From: Pseudomonas mendocina
GTDB lineage: Bacteria > Pseudomonadota > Gammaproteobacteria > Pseudomonadales > Pseudomonadaceae
DNA length: 64,000 nucleotides
Direction of reading: 5' to 3'
Assembly (NCBI RefSeq): GCF_003008615.1
Contig: NZ_CP027657.1
Span: 2,790,001-2,854,000, forward strand
Of this stretch, positions 44,407 to 54,995 are shown one piece after another. The translations under genes and the position numbers were made by a program. Each line of letters opens with the position of its first letter. Within the stretch, counting starts at the first letter, position 1. Under the pieces are notes generated by a model. It had not been told where the DNA came from, searched no databases, and saw nothing but the letters and a program-made list of their open reading frames with translations.

Positions 44407-45750
44407 GTGTTGAGATCGGTTTCCATTCTTCTGCTGACTGCCCTGGCGTTTCAGGCTCAGGCCAAGGTCGACCCCAGCCAGGCCGCGCGTCTCGGGCAGG
44501 AATTGACCCCGTTAGGGGGGGAGCGCGCTGCCAACGCCAGCGGCACCATTCCTGCCTGGGAGGGTGGCATGGCGACGCCGCCGGGCAATTATCAGCCGGG
44601 CATGCATCACCCGGATCCCTACGCCGACGACAAACTGCTGTATCGGGTCGACAGTCAGAACCTGGCGCAATACGAGCAGCAGTTGCCGGTCGGTCTCAAG
44701 GCCCTGCTGCAACAGAATCCCAGCTTCTATCTGCGGGTGTTCCCGACCCGTCGCAGCGCTGCCGCACCGCAGCGTATCTACGACGCGACACGCTTCAATG
44801 CGCTGAATGCCGAACTGATTTCCGGTGGCAACGGTGTGCAGGGCGCCGCTGCCGGCGTGCCGTTCCCGCTGCCGCAGAACGGCCAGGAAGCCATCTGGAA
44901 CCACATCATGCGTTATCGTGGCGACCAGATCAGCATGGCCACGAATCAGGCGGCAGTGCTCGCCAATGGCAGCTACAACCTGCTCAAGCTCGAACGCGAC
45001 GTCTACTTCCTCTATGGTCGTGACGGCGTTGCCCCGCAGGATCTCGACAACACCCTGTTCTATTACAAGTACAAGGTGGTGGCCCCGGCCAAGCTGGCTG
45101 GTTCGGCTCTGGTGGTGCAAGAGACCCTCGATCAGGTGCTGGCGATTCGCAAGGCCTGGCGTTTCAACCGCGGCGAGCGCCGTGTGCGCCGTCTGCCGAT
45201 GCTCGCCTACGATACCCTGCAGCCTGATACCAATGGCATGGCCACCGCCGACCAGGTCGACTCTTACAACGGCGCGCCGGATCGCTACGAATGGCAACTG
45301 CTGGGCAAGCGCGAGATGCTGGTGCCCTACAACAGCTACGCCGTGCATCAGAAGGGCATTCCCTATGCCGAGATTTTGCAGGCCAAGCACATCAATCCGG
45401 AATTGCTGCGTTACGAGCTGCACCGCGTCTGGGTGGTCGAGGCGGATCTGCGCACTGGCTTCAGCCATCCGTATGGCAAGCGTCGTTTCTACCTCGACGA
45501 GGACAGCTGGCAGATTCTCGCCGTTGACCTGTATGACCGTAGCGGCGCGTTGATCGGCCTGCAGGAGGCGCATCCGATCAGCTACTACGACGTACCGATG
45601 TTCGGCTCGACCCTGGAGACCATCTACGACTTCAAGGGGGGGCGCTACTTCGCCGATGGCCTGGACAACAACGAGAAGATGTACGACTTCAATGCCAGGC
45701 TGACCCCGCGCGACTTCACCCCGCAGGCGCTGCGCCGCGAAGGTAACTGA
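44407..45750 (+). CDS. DUF1329 family outer-membrane-associated protein
   Basis: 447 residues from a GTG at 44407 behind a GAGGAG site. Signal peptide (LRSVSILLLTALAFQAQA), then a conserved DUF1329 body with LTPLGGERAANASGTIPAW and RRLPMLAYDTLQPDTNGM. Family proteins resemble lipoprotein-sorting proteins in fold and often accompany RND or lipid export systems in Pseudomonas. No such system is adjacent here. Confidence 0.87.
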   Translation: MLRSVSILLLTALAFQAQAKVDPSQAARLGQELTPLGGERAANASGTIPAWEGGMATPPGNYQPGMHHPDPYADDKLLYRVDSQNLAQYEQQLPVGLKALLQQNPSFYLRVFPTRRSAAAPQRIYDATRFNALNAELISGGNGVQGAAAGVPFPLPQNGQEAIWNHIMRYRGDQISMATNQAAVLANGSYNLLKLERDVYFLYGRDGVAPQDLDNTLFYYKYKVVAPAKLAGSALVVQETLDQVLAIRKAWRFNRGERRVRRLPMLAYDTLQPDTNGMATADQVDSYNGAPDRYEWQLLGKREMLVPYNSYAVHQKGIPYAEILQAKHINPELLRYELHRVWVVEADLRTGFSHPYGKRRFYLDEDSWQILAVDLYDRSGALIGLQEAHPISYYDVPMFGSTLETIYDFKGGRYFADGLDNNEKMYDFNARLTPRDFTPQALRREGN

Positions 45751-45757
45751 GCCTGCT

Positions 45758-46186
45758 TCATTCGCGCGACCAGCGCATCGTCAGCTCCGCCTGGCCGGTG
45801 TGCGGGTCGTGCGCTTCGGCAACGGTCACGAAGCCGTTGGCCTTGTAAAAGGCCACCGCCCGAGTATTGGCGCAGTACACGCTCAGCTCGAGGCTATCGC
45901 GCCTGCGCTTGGCTTCGTCCAGTAGTTGGCGGCCTATGCCACGGCCCTGGGCGTCCGGGCTGACGAACAATGCAGCCAGGCGCTGTTCATGCAGCGACAG
46001 AAAGCCGAGCGTCTGGCCATTTTCCTCCAGCACCAGGGTTTCGGCTTGCGGCAGGTAGTGCTCGCGCATGGCGGGCAGCTGTTCCTGCCAGAACGCCTTC
46101 GGTACGAAGTCGTGTGCCTGGATCGAGGCATCGAGCCAGAGCGTGAGTACGGTTTCGCTGTCAGAGGGGCGGTAGGGGCGAATCAT
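45758..46186 (-). CDS. GNAT family acetyltransferase
   Basis: 142 residues from the ATG at 46186 (MIRPYRPSDSETVLTLW). The acetyl-CoA loop is VSPDAQGRGIGRQLLDEAKR, with the usual AFYKANGF at the end. Substrate unknown. It is divergent from the kinase-like gene, with 32 bases between starts. Confidence 0.85.
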   Translation of the reverse strand: MIRPYRPSDSETVLTLWLDASIQAHDFVPKAFWQEQLPAMREHYLPQAETLVLEENGQTLGFLSLHEQRLAALFVSPDAQGRGIGRQLLDEAKRRRDSLELSVYCANTRAVAFYKANGFVTVAEAHDPHTGQAELTMRWSRE

Positions 46187-46218
46187 CTTGAAATCCTGTT
46201 CGAAAAGGAGGTGAATCC

Positions 46219-46767
46219 ATGGCGGTTCGGTTACATATCTTCGGTGCGTCCGGCTCTGGCACCAGCACCCTGGCTCGGGAGCTGGCCGAGCGTTGCGGCT
46301 GGCTGCACCTGGATACCGACGATTTCTACTGGTTGCCCAGCGAGCCGCCCTACCTGCATAAGCGTCCACCGCAACAGCGTGTGGAAATGATCCGCGAGCA
46401 CACGGCGCAGGCGCCGAACTGGGTGTTGAGTGGCTCGCTGTGCAGCTGGGGCGAGGCGTTGATTCCGTCGTTCAGCCATGCGCTGTTCCTGCGCCTGAAC
46501 GATGAAGAGCGCATGCGTCGCCTGCGTCAGCGTGAAGCGCAGCGCTATGGCGAGCGCATCCAGCCGGGTGGCGACATGCATGCGCAGAGCCTGGCGTTCC
46601 TCGAATGGGCGGCCGGCTACGAGCAGGGCGACCTGCAGACCCGCAGCCTGCGCATGCACGAGGCATGGATCGAGCGGCAACTGAGCTGTCCGTTGTTGCG
46701 GCTCGATTCGACGTATGACAGTCCTGCGCAATTGGTCGAGCAGGCACTGGCGTGGCTGCGCGGCTGA
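46219..46767 (+). CDS. P-loop kinase-like protein
   Basis: 182 residues. Walker A GASGSGTSTLARELA near the N-terminus, then LHLDTDDFYW and a lid-type R-rich segment (EERMRRLRQREAQRYGER). It resembles the adenylate-kinase/shikimate-kinase-like family of small kinases; substrate unknown. Complete. Confidence 0.8.
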   Translation: MAVRLHIFGASGSGTSTLARELAERCGWLHLDTDDFYWLPSEPPYLHKRPPQQRVEMIREHTAQAPNWVLSGSLCSWGEALIPSFSHALFLRLNDEERMRRLRQREAQRYGERIQPGGDMHAQSLAFLEWAAGYEQGDLQTRSLRMHEAWIERQLSCPLLRLDSTYDSPAQLVEQALAWLRG

Positions 46768-46791
46768 CTTCGTGAAGCAGGGCAAGGCTCG

Positions 46792-47115
46792 CTAATTGCG
46801 GTCGGCAAGTATGCCGATCACCACGAAGATCAGAATCAACACCGGCGCCAGGGTGAAGTTGTTGAAATGCGCCAGGCCCTTGGCCAGCCAGGGCGTGAGG
46901 AAGACGATGGCCAGGCCATAGCCGACGGCGCAGAACACCACGAACAACAGGGTGCGCAGCACGAAGTTGAGATTGCCGATGGTACGTTGAACCCAGGCGT
47001 TGATCGCCGGGCCGAACAGCACCAGAAGGGTGGCCATGATGGCCAGGGAGATATCGCCGAGGTGGCTGCGGCTCCAGCGCGACAGGGTGACGATCAGATC
47101 CAGTATCAGATCCAT
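46792..47115 (-). CDS. DUF3392 membrane protein
   Basis: 107 residues from the ATG at 47115 (MDLILDLIVTLSRWSRSHLG) with three or four hydrophobic segments (ISLAIMATLLVLFGPAIN; TLLFVVFCAVGYGLAIVFL; LAPVLILIFVVIGILA). DUF3392 family, function unknown. It follows the diguanylate cyclase gene after 16 bases. Confidence 0.82.
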   Translation of the reverse strand: MDLILDLIVTLSRWSRSHLGDISLAIMATLLVLFGPAINAWVQRTIGNLNFVLRTLLFVVFCAVGYGLAIVFLTPWLAKGLAHFNNFTLAPVLILIFVVIGILADRN

Positions 47116-47131
47116 TGGGGCTCCTAGAGGG

Positions 47132-48283
47132 TCAGGCTTGTTCGACTCGGTTGCGACCTTCGCGCTTGGCGCGGTACAGCGCCGTATCGGCGCGCTGCAG
47201 CAGCTGCTCCAGGCTTTCCTGCGCGTATGCGGTGGCGTGACCGATGCTGGTGGTGATCGGGTAATCGTTCTGCGAGTAGCGATACGGAGCTTCGGCAACG
47301 CATTGGCGCAGTCGTTCGGCGGTGATGCGCGCCGATTCGGCGTCCACGTCGCGTAGCAGGATGATGAATTCCTCGCCGCCATAGCGACCCAGCGGCTCGT
47401 TCGAGCGCAGGTTGGCCGTGAGCGTGCGCACGAAATGCTTGAGCACCTCGTCACCGCCCTGGTGGCCGAGGTTGTCGTTGACCTGCTTGAAGTGATCGAT
47501 ATCCAGCAGCAACAGCGATAGTGGCTGGCGCAGGGTGCTCAGCTCACGCTGTGCAAGCTCGAAGATCATCGGCCGGGAGTAGGCATTGGTCAGCGGATCG
47601 TGGCTGAGCTGGTGTTCGAGCATCGCATGCAGGCGCTCGTTGAGCATGAGGATGAAACCTACCGAGATGCAGATCGCCAGCAGGCCGTGGGTGGAGAAAT
47701 ACAGGGCATTGAGCGGCGTCGGTGCGAGGAAGTCGCTACCTACGGTGGGGTGCAGCACGGCGTTGATGATGCGGGCCAGCGACACCAGTGCGTCGAAGAT
47801 CACTGTGATTGCCGTGAACAGATAGGGAAATTGGGCGCGCCCGGTTTCTCGTGGACGGTGGCGCAGTACGTCGAGGCCGAACAGGAACAGCAAAACTCCG
47901 GAGACACTGGAGAAAATCACCACGCGGATGGCGTACAGGTCTTGTACGTAGAGGCAGTAGACCAGCCCCAGGTTGGCAATCAGCAGGGCGATGATCAGTT
48001 GCCGGCCATGACGCCGCTGCTCGAAGAAGGCGCGTCCGCCGTAGTAGATCAGTGCGGTGGCGCCCATGGCAGAGGCGTTGGCGACTACCATCGACAGCGA
48101 CTCCGGCACCATGTCGCGCAAGCCGTACAGTACCGAGGCGAGCGCTACGCAGAGCATGCTCGCGCTCCAGTGTCGCGCGCCCTGCTGGCGATCGCGCACG
48201 GCGCTGGGCATGGCCGATAGCACGATGGCCATCAGCAGGCTCAGGGCGGCGAGAATGAAGACGATGCTGCGCGGGTCGAGCAC
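47132..48283 (-). CDS. Membrane diguanylate cyclase (GGDEF)
   Basis: 383 residues from a GTG at 48283 after an AGGGAA site. Six or seven membrane helices fill the first 220 residues, then a GGDEF domain with active GGEEF (YGGEEFIILL), LLLDIDHFKQVND upstream and the C-terminal YRAKREGRNRVEQA. No clear RxxD I-site before GGEEF (sequence is SNEPLGRYGGEEF). It makes cyclic-di-GMP in response to a membrane signal. Confidence 0.9.
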   Translation of the reverse strand: MLDPRSIVFILAALSLLMAIVLSAMPSAVRDRQQGARHWSASMLCVALASVLYGLRDMVPESLSMVVANASAMGATALIYYGGRAFFEQRRHGRQLIIALLIANLGLVYCLYVQDLYAIRVVIFSSVSGVLLFLFGLDVLRHRPRETGRAQFPYLFTAITVIFDALVSLARIINAVLHPTVGSDFLAPTPLNALYFSTHGLLAICISVGFILMLNERLHAMLEHQLSHDPLTNAYSRPMIFELAQRELSTLRQPLSLLLLDIDHFKQVNDNLGHQGGDEVLKHFVRTLTANLRSNEPLGRYGGEEFIILLRDVDAESARITAERLRQCVAEAPYRYSQNDYPITTSIGHATAYAQESLEQLLQRADTALYRAKREGRNRVEQA

Positions 48284-48457
48284 GACGGGTTCCCTGTCTG
48301 CGCATGGTGAAGCGCCATAGACTACCGGATTTGTAGGGAACCTGGACAAGGAACAGTCGCGGCAGTGCGTAGCGTGTAGGGCGGAAGAAGCCCGTCCATC
48401 GGGCTGCGGCGGGTTTCGTTTGCCTTACGCATCCACCATTCGAGAGGCGTTGCGAGG

Positions 48458-49618
48458 CTAGGCGAGGAACAGCTGCAGCAGGTCGTTGAGAAACAGCTGT
48501 CCTTTTGCCGTGGCGACCAAACGGGTGTCATCGCCTTGCAGCAGACCACGGTGCTCGGCCTCGCGACGTGCCTGTTCCAATTGCTGCAGGGACAGGCCGG
48601 TGCGCTGGCTGAACAATTCGGCTGGCGCGCCTTCGGTCAGGCGCAGCACGTTCATCAGGAACTCGAAGGGCAACTCGTCGCTATCCAGCACGCGTTCACC
48701 TGCCTGGTAAGCCTTGCCTGGATCGAGGTAATCCTTGGGCAGGCGGGTCTTCCAGGTGCGCAGAATGCGCCCGTGCGGCGTGCTCAGCTTGGCGTGGGCG
48801 CCGGCACCGATGCCGAGAAAGTCGCCGAACGTCCAGTAATTGAGGTTGTGCCGCGCCTGCTTGCCGGGCTGGGCATAGGCGGATACTTCGTACTGTGCGT
48901 AACCCTCGGCCGCGAGCAAGGCCTGGCCGGCTTCCTGGATGTCCCACAGCAGATCGTCCTCGGGAAGCACCGGCGGCTGGTTCCAGAACACTGTGTTCGG
49001 CTCCATGGTCAGCTGGTACCAGGACAGGTGCGTCGGTGCCTGGGCGATGGCGGTGCGCAGGTCGAACAGGGCGTCCTCGATGCTCTGCTCGGGCAGGCCG
49101 TGCATCAGGTCGAGGTTGAAGTTATCGAAGCCGGCGGCGCGGGCCATGTCGGCAGCGCGGATGGCTTCGCCGCCATCATGGATGCGCCCCAGTGCCTTGA
49201 GCTTGGCCTCCTGGAAGCTCTGCACGCCGATGGACAGGCGATTGATGCCCAGAGCCCGATAGCCCTTGAACTTGGCTTGCTCGAAGGTGCCGGGGTTGGC
49301 TTCCAGGGTGATTTCGATGTCTGGCGCGAAGGCGATGCGCCGCTCGACGCCTTCCAGCAGACGGCCCAGGGCGCGGTCGGAGAACAGGCTGGGCGTGCCG
49401 CCGCCGAAGAAGATCGAAGTCAGCGGCCGGCCATGGACGTGCTGCAGGTCGATGTCGAGGTCGGCAAGCAGCGCGTCGACATACTCTTCTTCAGGCAGTT
49501 GCGGCCCGGCGGCGTGGGAGTTGAAGTCGCAGTAAGGGCATTTGCGCACGCACCACGGAATGTGGATGTAGAGCGCCAGGGGCGGGAGCAGGAAGCGCCC
49601 GCCAGCGGTTTCGCTCAT
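48458..49618 (-). CDS. hemW: HemW-type radical SAM protein
   Basis: 386 residues. Radical SAM motif CVRKCPYC at residue 22 and the HemN-family motifs GGGTPSLF and [10 protein letters not shown]. The class with CxxxCxxC and missing the HemN N-terminal extension is HemW, a heme chaperone, not coproporphyrinogen oxidase. It overlaps rdgB by four bases. Confidence 0.92.
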   Translation of the reverse strand: MSETAGGRFLLPPLALYIHIPWCVRKCPYCDFNSHAAGPQLPEEEYVDALLADLDIDLQHVHGRPLTSIFFGGGTPSLFSDRALGRLLEGVERRIAFAPDIEITLEANPGTFEQAKFKGYRALGINRLSIGVQSFQEAKLKALGRIHDGGEAIRAADMARAAGFDNFNLDLMHGLPEQSIEDALFDLRTAIAQAPTHLSWYQLTMEPNTVFWNQPPVLPEDDLLWDIQEAGQALLAAEGYAQYEVSAYAQPGKQARHNLNYWTFGDFLGIGAGAHAKLSTPHGRILRTWKTRLPKDYLDPGKAYQAGERVLDSDELPFEFLMNVLRLTEGAPAELFSQRTGLSLQQLEQARREAEHRGLLQGDDTRLVATAKGQLFLNDLLQLFLA

Positions 49619-50223
49619 GCCAGCCCCAGACGCTGCTTGAGCAGAGCCATGGCGCGGGCGCGGTGGCTGAGGCGGTTCTTCTGCTCGGGCGGCATTTCAG
49701 CGCTGGAGCACTCACCTTCGGGCACCCAGAACAGCGGATCGTAGCCGAAGCCATGTTCGCCGCGGGCGGCATGCAGGATGCTGCCGTGCCACAGGCCTTC
49801 GCAGAGGATCGGCAACGGATCATCGGCATGCCGTACCAGCGCCAGGGCGCAGACGAACTGGGCGCCGCGCTCGGCATCCGGTACGTCCTTGAGGGCGTCG
49901 AGCAGCTTGGCGTTGTTGGCCGCATCGCCCTTGCCATCGGCATAGCGCGCCGAGTAGATGCCGGGGGCGCCACCGAGGGCATCCACCGCCAGGCCGGAGT
50001 CGTCGGCCAGCGCCGGCAGGCCGGAGATGCGTGCTGCGTTGCGCGCTTTGAGGATGGCGTTCTCGACGAACGACAGACCGGTCTCTTCCGGCTCGACCTG
50101 GCTGAACTCGCCAATGGAACGCACGCGTACGGCATCACCGAGCATGGCCTGCAGCTCCTTGAGCTTGCCGGCGTTGTGGCTGGCCAGCACCAGTTCCTTG
50201 AAACCACTCACGGGATTAGTCAT
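49615..50223 (-). CDS. rdgB: dITP/XTP pyrophosphatase (Ham1/RdgB)
   Basis: 202 residues from the ATG at 50223. [18 protein letters not shown] at the N-terminus and the [32 protein letters not shown] region with [13 protein letters not shown] are the family signature. It removes dITP and XTP from the nucleotide pool. The gene order DUF4426-rdgB-hemW is conserved in Pseudomonas. Confidence 0.95.
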   Translation of the reverse strand: MTNPVSGFKELVLASHNAGKLKELQAMLGDAVRVRSIGEFSQVEPEETGLSFVENAILKARNAARISGLPALADDSGLAVDALGGAPGIYSARYADGKGDAANNAKLLDALKDVPDAERGAQFVCALALVRHADDPLPILCEGLWHGSILHAARGEHGFGYDPLFWVPEGECSSAEMPPEQKNRLSHRARAMALLKQRLGLA

Positions 50224-50632
50224 CCGGGAACATTTCCTGGTTGAAGGTAATGCGGTGTGCGTCGTCGCCCTGGCGCACATCCAGGGTGAAACTCAGCACT
50301 TCGCGGGTCTTGAAGGGGAACTGCGCCAGGTAATAGATGGCGCCACCTTCGGTGACCTGGCGGAAGGTCAGGGCGGTGCTCTTGCCGAGCAGATCCTTCA
50401 CTTCACCACCAACCACGGCGGTGCTAGCCTTGCCGGCCTTGAGTACGGCGACGTTGATCACGCCTTGAGTCTTGCTGCGAGTCAGACCGGCGGCAGCAGC
50501 GATATCCGGCTGAATGAAGCTGGAATTGAACACGCTGTAGTGCACGTCGAGATCGCCAAAGCTCTGCTTGCGTTCGGCGGCGGCTGGCAGTGCCAGGCAC
50601 AGGGCGATGAGGAAGGGAACGAGACGACGCAT
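50216..50632 (-). CDS. DUF4426 periplasmic protein
   Basis: 138 residues from the ATG at 50632 with signal peptide ([19 protein letters not shown]), then the DUF4426 core [21 protein letters not shown]. Function unknown; found in the metWX-rdgB cluster of gammaproteobacteria. Confidence 0.88.
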   Translation of the reverse strand: MRRLVPFLIALCLALPAAAERKQSFGDLDVHYSVFNSSFIQPDIAAAAGLTRSKTQGVINVAVLKAGKASTAVVGGEVKDLLGKSTALTFRQVTEGGAIYYLAQFPFKTREVLSFTLDVRQGDDAHRITFNQEMFPDD

Positions 50633-50648
50633 GATGATTCTCCTCTGT

Positions 50649-51275
50649 TCAGACCGCGACCTGATGCCCGGAAAGGCCTGCGGCGCTGATGCGGTAGATG
50701 CCGATTTCACCCAGCAGGTTAGGCCAGATGCGGCTTGCCAGGCCGTGGTGGTGATCGCGATCCACCGCCAGGCGTTCTTCCACGCGGGCACCCTGGGCGT
50801 GACAGAGGCGCTCGAAGTCCTCGAAGGTGCAGAAGTGGATGTTCGGCGTGTTGTACCAGGTATAGGGCAGGAAGTCCGATACTGGCATGCGACCTTTTGT
50901 CGTAAGGTACCAGCGGCAGCGCCAGTGACCGAAATTGGGGAAGGTGATGATGCAGGTCTTGCCGACGCGCAGCATCTCGGCCAGCACCTTGTCCGGGTAG
51001 TGCAGCGCCTGCAGCGACTGGGTCATGACCACCACGTCGAAACTGTTACTGGCGAAATTGCCCAGGCCCAGGTCGAGGTTCTGCTCAATGACGTTGACAC
51101 CGCGCTCGATGCACAGCGCGATCTTGTCCGGGTCGATTTCCAGGCCGTAACCGGAGACCTGCTTGTGATCGCGCAGCCAGGCGAGCAGCTCGCCATCGCC
51201 GCAGCCCAGGTCGAGCACACGGCTGCCCGGGGCGATCCATTCCTGGATGATTTCCAGATCCGCTCGCATGCTCAT
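50649..51275 (-). CDS. metW: MetW methyltransferase-like protein
   Basis: 208 residues. SAM motif [15 protein letters not shown] and the MetW core [24 protein letters not shown]. It works with MetX in methionine synthesis in Pseudomonas. Its start overlaps the metX stop (ATGA). Confidence 0.95.
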   Translation of the reverse strand: MSMRADLEIIQEWIAPGSRVLDLGCGDGELLAWLRDHKQVSGYGLEIDPDKIALCIERGVNVIEQNLDLGLGNFASNSFDVVVMTQSLQALHYPDKVLAEMLRVGKTCIITFPNFGHWRCRWYLTTKGRMPVSDFLPYTWYNTPNIHFCTFEDFERLCHAQGARVEERLAVDRDHHHGLASRIWPNLLGEIGIYRISAAGLSGHQVAV

Positions 51276-52411
51276 ACCTCGATTCGCTTCATGTAGCTGC
51301 CGAATGCCTGCAGGTAACGCGGGATCGGCATGAGGAAGGCGTCATGACCCTGCGGAGCATCGATCTCCAGGTAGCAGACGTTTTTCTTCGCGACCAGCAG
51401 AGCATCGACGATCTCCCGCGAGCGTGCCGGGGAGAAGCGCCAGTCGGTGGTGAAGGACATCAGGCAGAAGTCGGCCTTGGCTCCAGCCAGGGTTTTCGCC
51501 AGGTTGCCGTCATGGGCGGCGGCCGGGTCGAAGTAGTCCAGCGCCTTGGTCATCAGCAGATAGGTGTTGGCGTCGAAGCGCCCGGAAAACTCCTCGCCCT
51601 GGTAGCGCAGGTAGCTTTCCACCTGGAACTCGACGCTGTGGAAGTCGTAGTTGAGCTTTTCGCTCTTCAGGCCACGGCCGAATTTCTCGCCCATGGCGTC
51701 ATCGGACAGGTAAGTGATGTGGCCGACCATGCGTGCCAGCATCAGGCCACGCTTGGGGATCACACCCTGTTCCTGGAAGTGTCCGCCGTGGAATTCGGGA
51801 TCGGTGAGAATCGCCTGGCGCGCCACTTCGTTGAAGGCGATGTTCTGTGCCGACAGCTTGGGTGCCGAGGCGATGGCCAGGCAATGGCGCACGCGCTCGG
51901 GGTAGCTGATGGTCCACTGCATGGCCTGCATACCGCCGAGGCTGCCGCCGATCACCGCCGCCCATTGGTCGATGCCGAGTTCATCGGCCAGGCGCGCCTG
52001 GCTGTGCACCCAGTCTTCGACCGTCATCACCGGGAAGTCGGCGCCGTAGGGTTTGCCGGTGGCCGGGTTGGTGCTGCTGGGGCCGGTGGAGCCGTTGCAG
52101 CCGCCGAGGTTGTTGAGGCTGACGACGAAGAACTTGTTGGTGTCGATCGGCTTGCCGGGGCCGATGCAACTGTCCCACCAGCCCGGTTTGCGATCATCCG
52201 GGCTGTGATAGCCGGCGGCGTGATGATGGCCGGACAGGGCGTGACAGATGAGCACGGCATTGCTGCGTGCGGCGTTCAGTTTGCCGTAGGTTTCGACGAC
52301 CAGTTCGTACTCGGCCAGGCTGCGCCCGCAGGCCAGCGCCAGCGGCTCGCTGAAGCGGAATACCTGGGGGCTGACCAGGCCGACGGAATCTTCGGGGAAT
52401 GCAGTGGGCAT
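51272..52411 (-). CDS. metX: Homoserine O-acyltransferase MetX
   Basis: 379 residues of the alpha/beta-hydrolase acyltransferase family; nucleophile Ser in [12 protein letters not shown], with [14 protein letters not shown] and the C-terminal GHDAFLMP containing the His/Asp triad. It activates homoserine for sulfhydrylation; the acyl donor (succinyl- or acetyl-CoA) is not decided by this sequence alone. First gene of metX-metW. Confidence 0.94.
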   Translation of the reverse strand: MPTAFPEDSVGLVSPQVFRFSEPLALACGRSLAEYELVVETYGKLNAARSNAVLICHALSGHHHAAGYHSPDDRKPGWWDSCIGPGKPIDTNKFFVVSLNNLGGCNGSTGPSSTNPATGKPYGADFPVMTVEDWVHSQARLADELGIDQWAAVIGGSLGGMQAMQWTISYPERVRHCLAIASAPKLSAQNIAFNEVARQAILTDPEFHGGHFQEQGVIPKRGLMLARMVGHITYLSDDAMGEKFGRGLKSEKLNYDFHSVEFQVESYLRYQGEEFSGRFDANTYLLMTKALDYFDPAAAHDGNLAKTLAGAKADFCLMSFTTDWRFSPARSREIVDALLVAKKNVCYLEIDAPQGHDAFLMPIPRYLQAFGSYMKRIEV

Positions 52412-52539
52412 TGAGGCGCTGCTAATGACTCTGAGGAGGGCGCCAGTCTAAAGAGCACCGACCCGAGCGGCAAGCGAGCGGTCTGGTCACCTCTCTCCCA
52501 TTTATGGAAGAGAGGGCAGGGCGCGCATGAACATAGAAT

Positions 52540-54516
52540 TTACAGGCTGCGTGGGCGCGCGATCACCGGCAGGCTGACCACCTTGCCTTGGCGCTGCACT
52601 GGCGCCGGTCGACGCAGCACGCGCAGCATGTCGCTGGCCTGGGCCAGTTGCTGCTCCAGCTCTTCCTGATAGCGCGCCAGTTGCAGGCTCCGTTTGCGCG
52701 TTTGCTGGGTTTCCTGGGCCAGGGCCTTGAGGCGCAGCATGTGGGTTTCCAGCATCTGCTTGTGTTCCAGGGTGTGCTGCATCAGCGGCATCAGTGCATC
52801 GGCCGCCCATTGCTCGGCGTCCTGGCGCAGGCGCTGGTGCAGGCCGATCACTTCCTGGGCCAGGGTGGCGAAGAAACGCCGAGTCAGGCTGCGCTGTTCG
52901 GTGAGCAGGGTCTTCACGTGCAGGCGGAACTGGTCGCCCTTGGCTTGCAGCTTCTTCAACTCACGCAGGTAGCGCTGGATCTTGAACTGCGGCGCGTCGA
53001 CACCGCCCAGCGGGTTGTCTTCGTTATGCCGGCGATAGATGGCGGCGACCATCTTGTTGGCCATCTCGGCTTCATGCTGCAGGTTGTGCAGATCCTGCTC
53101 GACGACGCGAAAAAAATGCAGGATGGCCTGGTTGATACCCAGGGTGGTCCAACTGCCGGTAAGGTTGCGCCGGACTTCGCTCAGGTGCTCTTCCAGGCGC
53201 TCGGCACGTGCGGCATGGCGCAGCAACTGACCCTGGCGGTGCAGCAGGCGCTGATTGGTTTTCAGGCCGAGCAGGCGCTTGTGGTGCTGATTGTGATCTT
53301 CCTTGGTCTTGGCGGTCAGTTCGAAGAGCAACTGGCCATTGTCCTGCTGGTGGTTGCCGAGCAGGGCCAACTGTTCGTTGACCTTTTCCAGGCGCAGGTT
53401 GAGCACGTGCTGGCTGTTGTTGAGCAAGGCCAGTACCTGACGCACCACATGATCTTCGATCAGGCGCTCCTTCTGCGCGACGATGCGTTCGCACAGCAAG
53501 TTCTCCAGATTGGCCATCTGGCTACGCGCCAGTAATTCTTCGTCCTTGCGTACCTTGGCCAGCAGCGCCTGCTTGGCCGACAGCGGCAAGACGTCCTGCT
53601 TGGCGATGCCCAGCTGCTTGGCGGTGGCGTTCTGGATCTGGCTGATGGCGTTCTGCACGAAGGTCTCGCCAGCCAGGTCGTCCCACAGCACATCGATCTT
53701 GTTCAGCACGGCGAACAGGCTGGTCTGCGCGTCTTCGTCGAGCTGGCGGATGTGCTGTTGCCAGATGCTCATGTCGCTGGCGGTGACGCCGGTATCGGCG
53801 GACAGCAGGAAGATGATCGCCTGGGCGTTGGGCAACATCGACAGGGTCAGTTCCGGCTCGCTGCCAAGGGCATTGAGGCCGGGTGTATCGAGAATGCGCA
53901 GGCCCTGGCGCAGCAAGGGGTGGTCGAAATTGACCATCGCATGGCGCCAGGCCGGTACCAGTACCTGACCGCGTTTGCCGGTGCCTTCGAGCATGTCCGG
54001 GTGGAAGCCGAGCTGGATCGCCTGTTCCACCGGCATGGCTTTGGTCTTGGCCACCTGGCTGAAAGCCAGGGCCATGTTGGCGGGGTCGCTGGTGTCCAGC
54101 GGGATGTTCACCCAGTGCCTGGGAATGCGCTTGAACTGGGCGACGCTGGCCGAGGCCGTACGGGTCTCTATCGGCAGCAGGCGAATGTAGGGGCGCTCCG
54201 AGCGCGGGTCGAAGAACAACTCGGTGGGGCACATGGTGGTGCGCCCGGCGTGCGAGGGCAGCATGCGCTGACCATATTCGGAGAAGAACAGGCTGTTGAT
54301 CAGCTCGGTCTTGCCGCGTGAGAACTCGCCAACGAAAGCCAGGGTGATGTGGTCGGTGCGCAGGATCTTCAGGGCGCGTTCGAGGCGTGCCTGTACGGCT
54401 TCGGAGTTGAGCCGATTGTGCTCCAGCCAACTGCGATAACGCGTGATCTCGCGCATCAGCTCGCGCTTCCAGGCAACGTAGGCGTCAACCTGCTGGCTGA
54501 GACGTTCCATGCTCAT
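52540..54516 (-). CDS. Dynamin-like GTPase family protein
   Basis: 658 residues from the ATG at 54516 behind a GGAGAG site (MSMERLSQQVDAYVAW). GTPase P-loop GEFSRGKTELIN near residue 65, switch TTMCPTELFF, DTPGLNALGSEPE and NKID; the C-terminal 350 residues are coiled coil (QTRKRSLQLARYQEELEQQ). Bacterial dynamin-like proteins act at membranes; the specific role is unknown. It is separated by about 130 bases from metX. Confidence 0.85.
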   Translation of the reverse strand: MSMERLSQQVDAYVAWKRELMREITRYRSWLEHNRLNSEAVQARLERALKILRTDHITLAFVGEFSRGKTELINSLFFSEYGQRMLPSHAGRTTMCPTELFFDPRSERPYIRLLPIETRTASASVAQFKRIPRHWVNIPLDTSDPANMALAFSQVAKTKAMPVEQAIQLGFHPDMLEGTGKRGQVLVPAWRHAMVNFDHPLLRQGLRILDTPGLNALGSEPELTLSMLPNAQAIIFLLSADTGVTASDMSIWQQHIRQLDEDAQTSLFAVLNKIDVLWDDLAGETFVQNAISQIQNATAKQLGIAKQDVLPLSAKQALLAKVRKDEELLARSQMANLENLLCERIVAQKERLIEDHVVRQVLALLNNSQHVLNLRLEKVNEQLALLGNHQQDNGQLLFELTAKTKEDHNQHHKRLLGLKTNQRLLHRQGQLLRHAARAERLEEHLSEVRRNLTGSWTTLGINQAILHFFRVVEQDLHNLQHEAEMANKMVAAIYRRHNEDNPLGGVDAPQFKIQRYLRELKKLQAKGDQFRLHVKTLLTEQRSLTRRFFATLAQEVIGLHQRLRQDAEQWAADALMPLMQHTLEHKQMLETHMLRLKALAQETQQTRKRSLQLARYQEELEQQLAQASDMLRVLRRPAPVQRQGKVVSLPVIARPRSL

Positions 54517-54702
54517 CCTGGCTCTCCTCTCGGCAAGATCATCCACTTGCTGGTTAGCGTCTGCGTGACGGTTCAGTTGGGTTGGCCGCCAGGACGCACG
54601 GCATTGGCGAGAATAGCTTGCATTATGCGACGCGCCAGGCGGCCGTCAATTGGCCGCTGGTACAGTCCCGCCTTATGGTCGGGGCAGGCGGCTGAGTGGT
54701 CG

Positions 54703-54993
54703 TCAGGTGCGTTGCAGGCCGGGAATCGGCGGCAGGCTCTGCGGGGCGCGAATACGCAGGCGCTTCTGTCGGTTGAGTTCACCGCTCTCCAGGCTCACCT
54801 GACTCTTGGCGACACCGAAGGCCTTGGCCAGGAAGGCCTGCAGATGGGCGTTGGCCTTGCCGTCGACCGGCGGGGCGGTGAGGCGGATTTTCAGCCGCTC
54901 ACCGTGCAGCCCGGCGAACTCGTCCTTGCTCGCCTTGGGCTGCAGATGGCAGTCGAGGATCAGATCCTCGCCGTCCCAGCGGTAGAAGCTCAT
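54703..54993 (-). CDS. DUF167 (YggU) protein
   Basis: 96 residues: FYRWDGEDLILDCHLQPKASKDEFAG and DGKANAHLQAFLAKAFGVAKSQVSLESGE are the YggU/DUF167 signature. Function unknown. It follows yggT within the yggS-proC-yggT-yggU operon. Confidence 0.93.
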   Translation of the reverse strand: MSFYRWDGEDLILDCHLQPKASKDEFAGLHGERLKIRLTAPPVDGKANAHLQAFLAKAFGVAKSQVSLESGELNRQKRLRIRAPQSLPPIPGLQRT

Positions 54994-54995
54994 GC

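Noticed and set aside
48365..48450. GC-rich repeat GTAGGGCGGAAGAAGCCCGTC between the cyclase gene and hemW
   Set aside because: Resembles common Pseudomonas intergenic hairpins but no second copy in the window to define it; not called.
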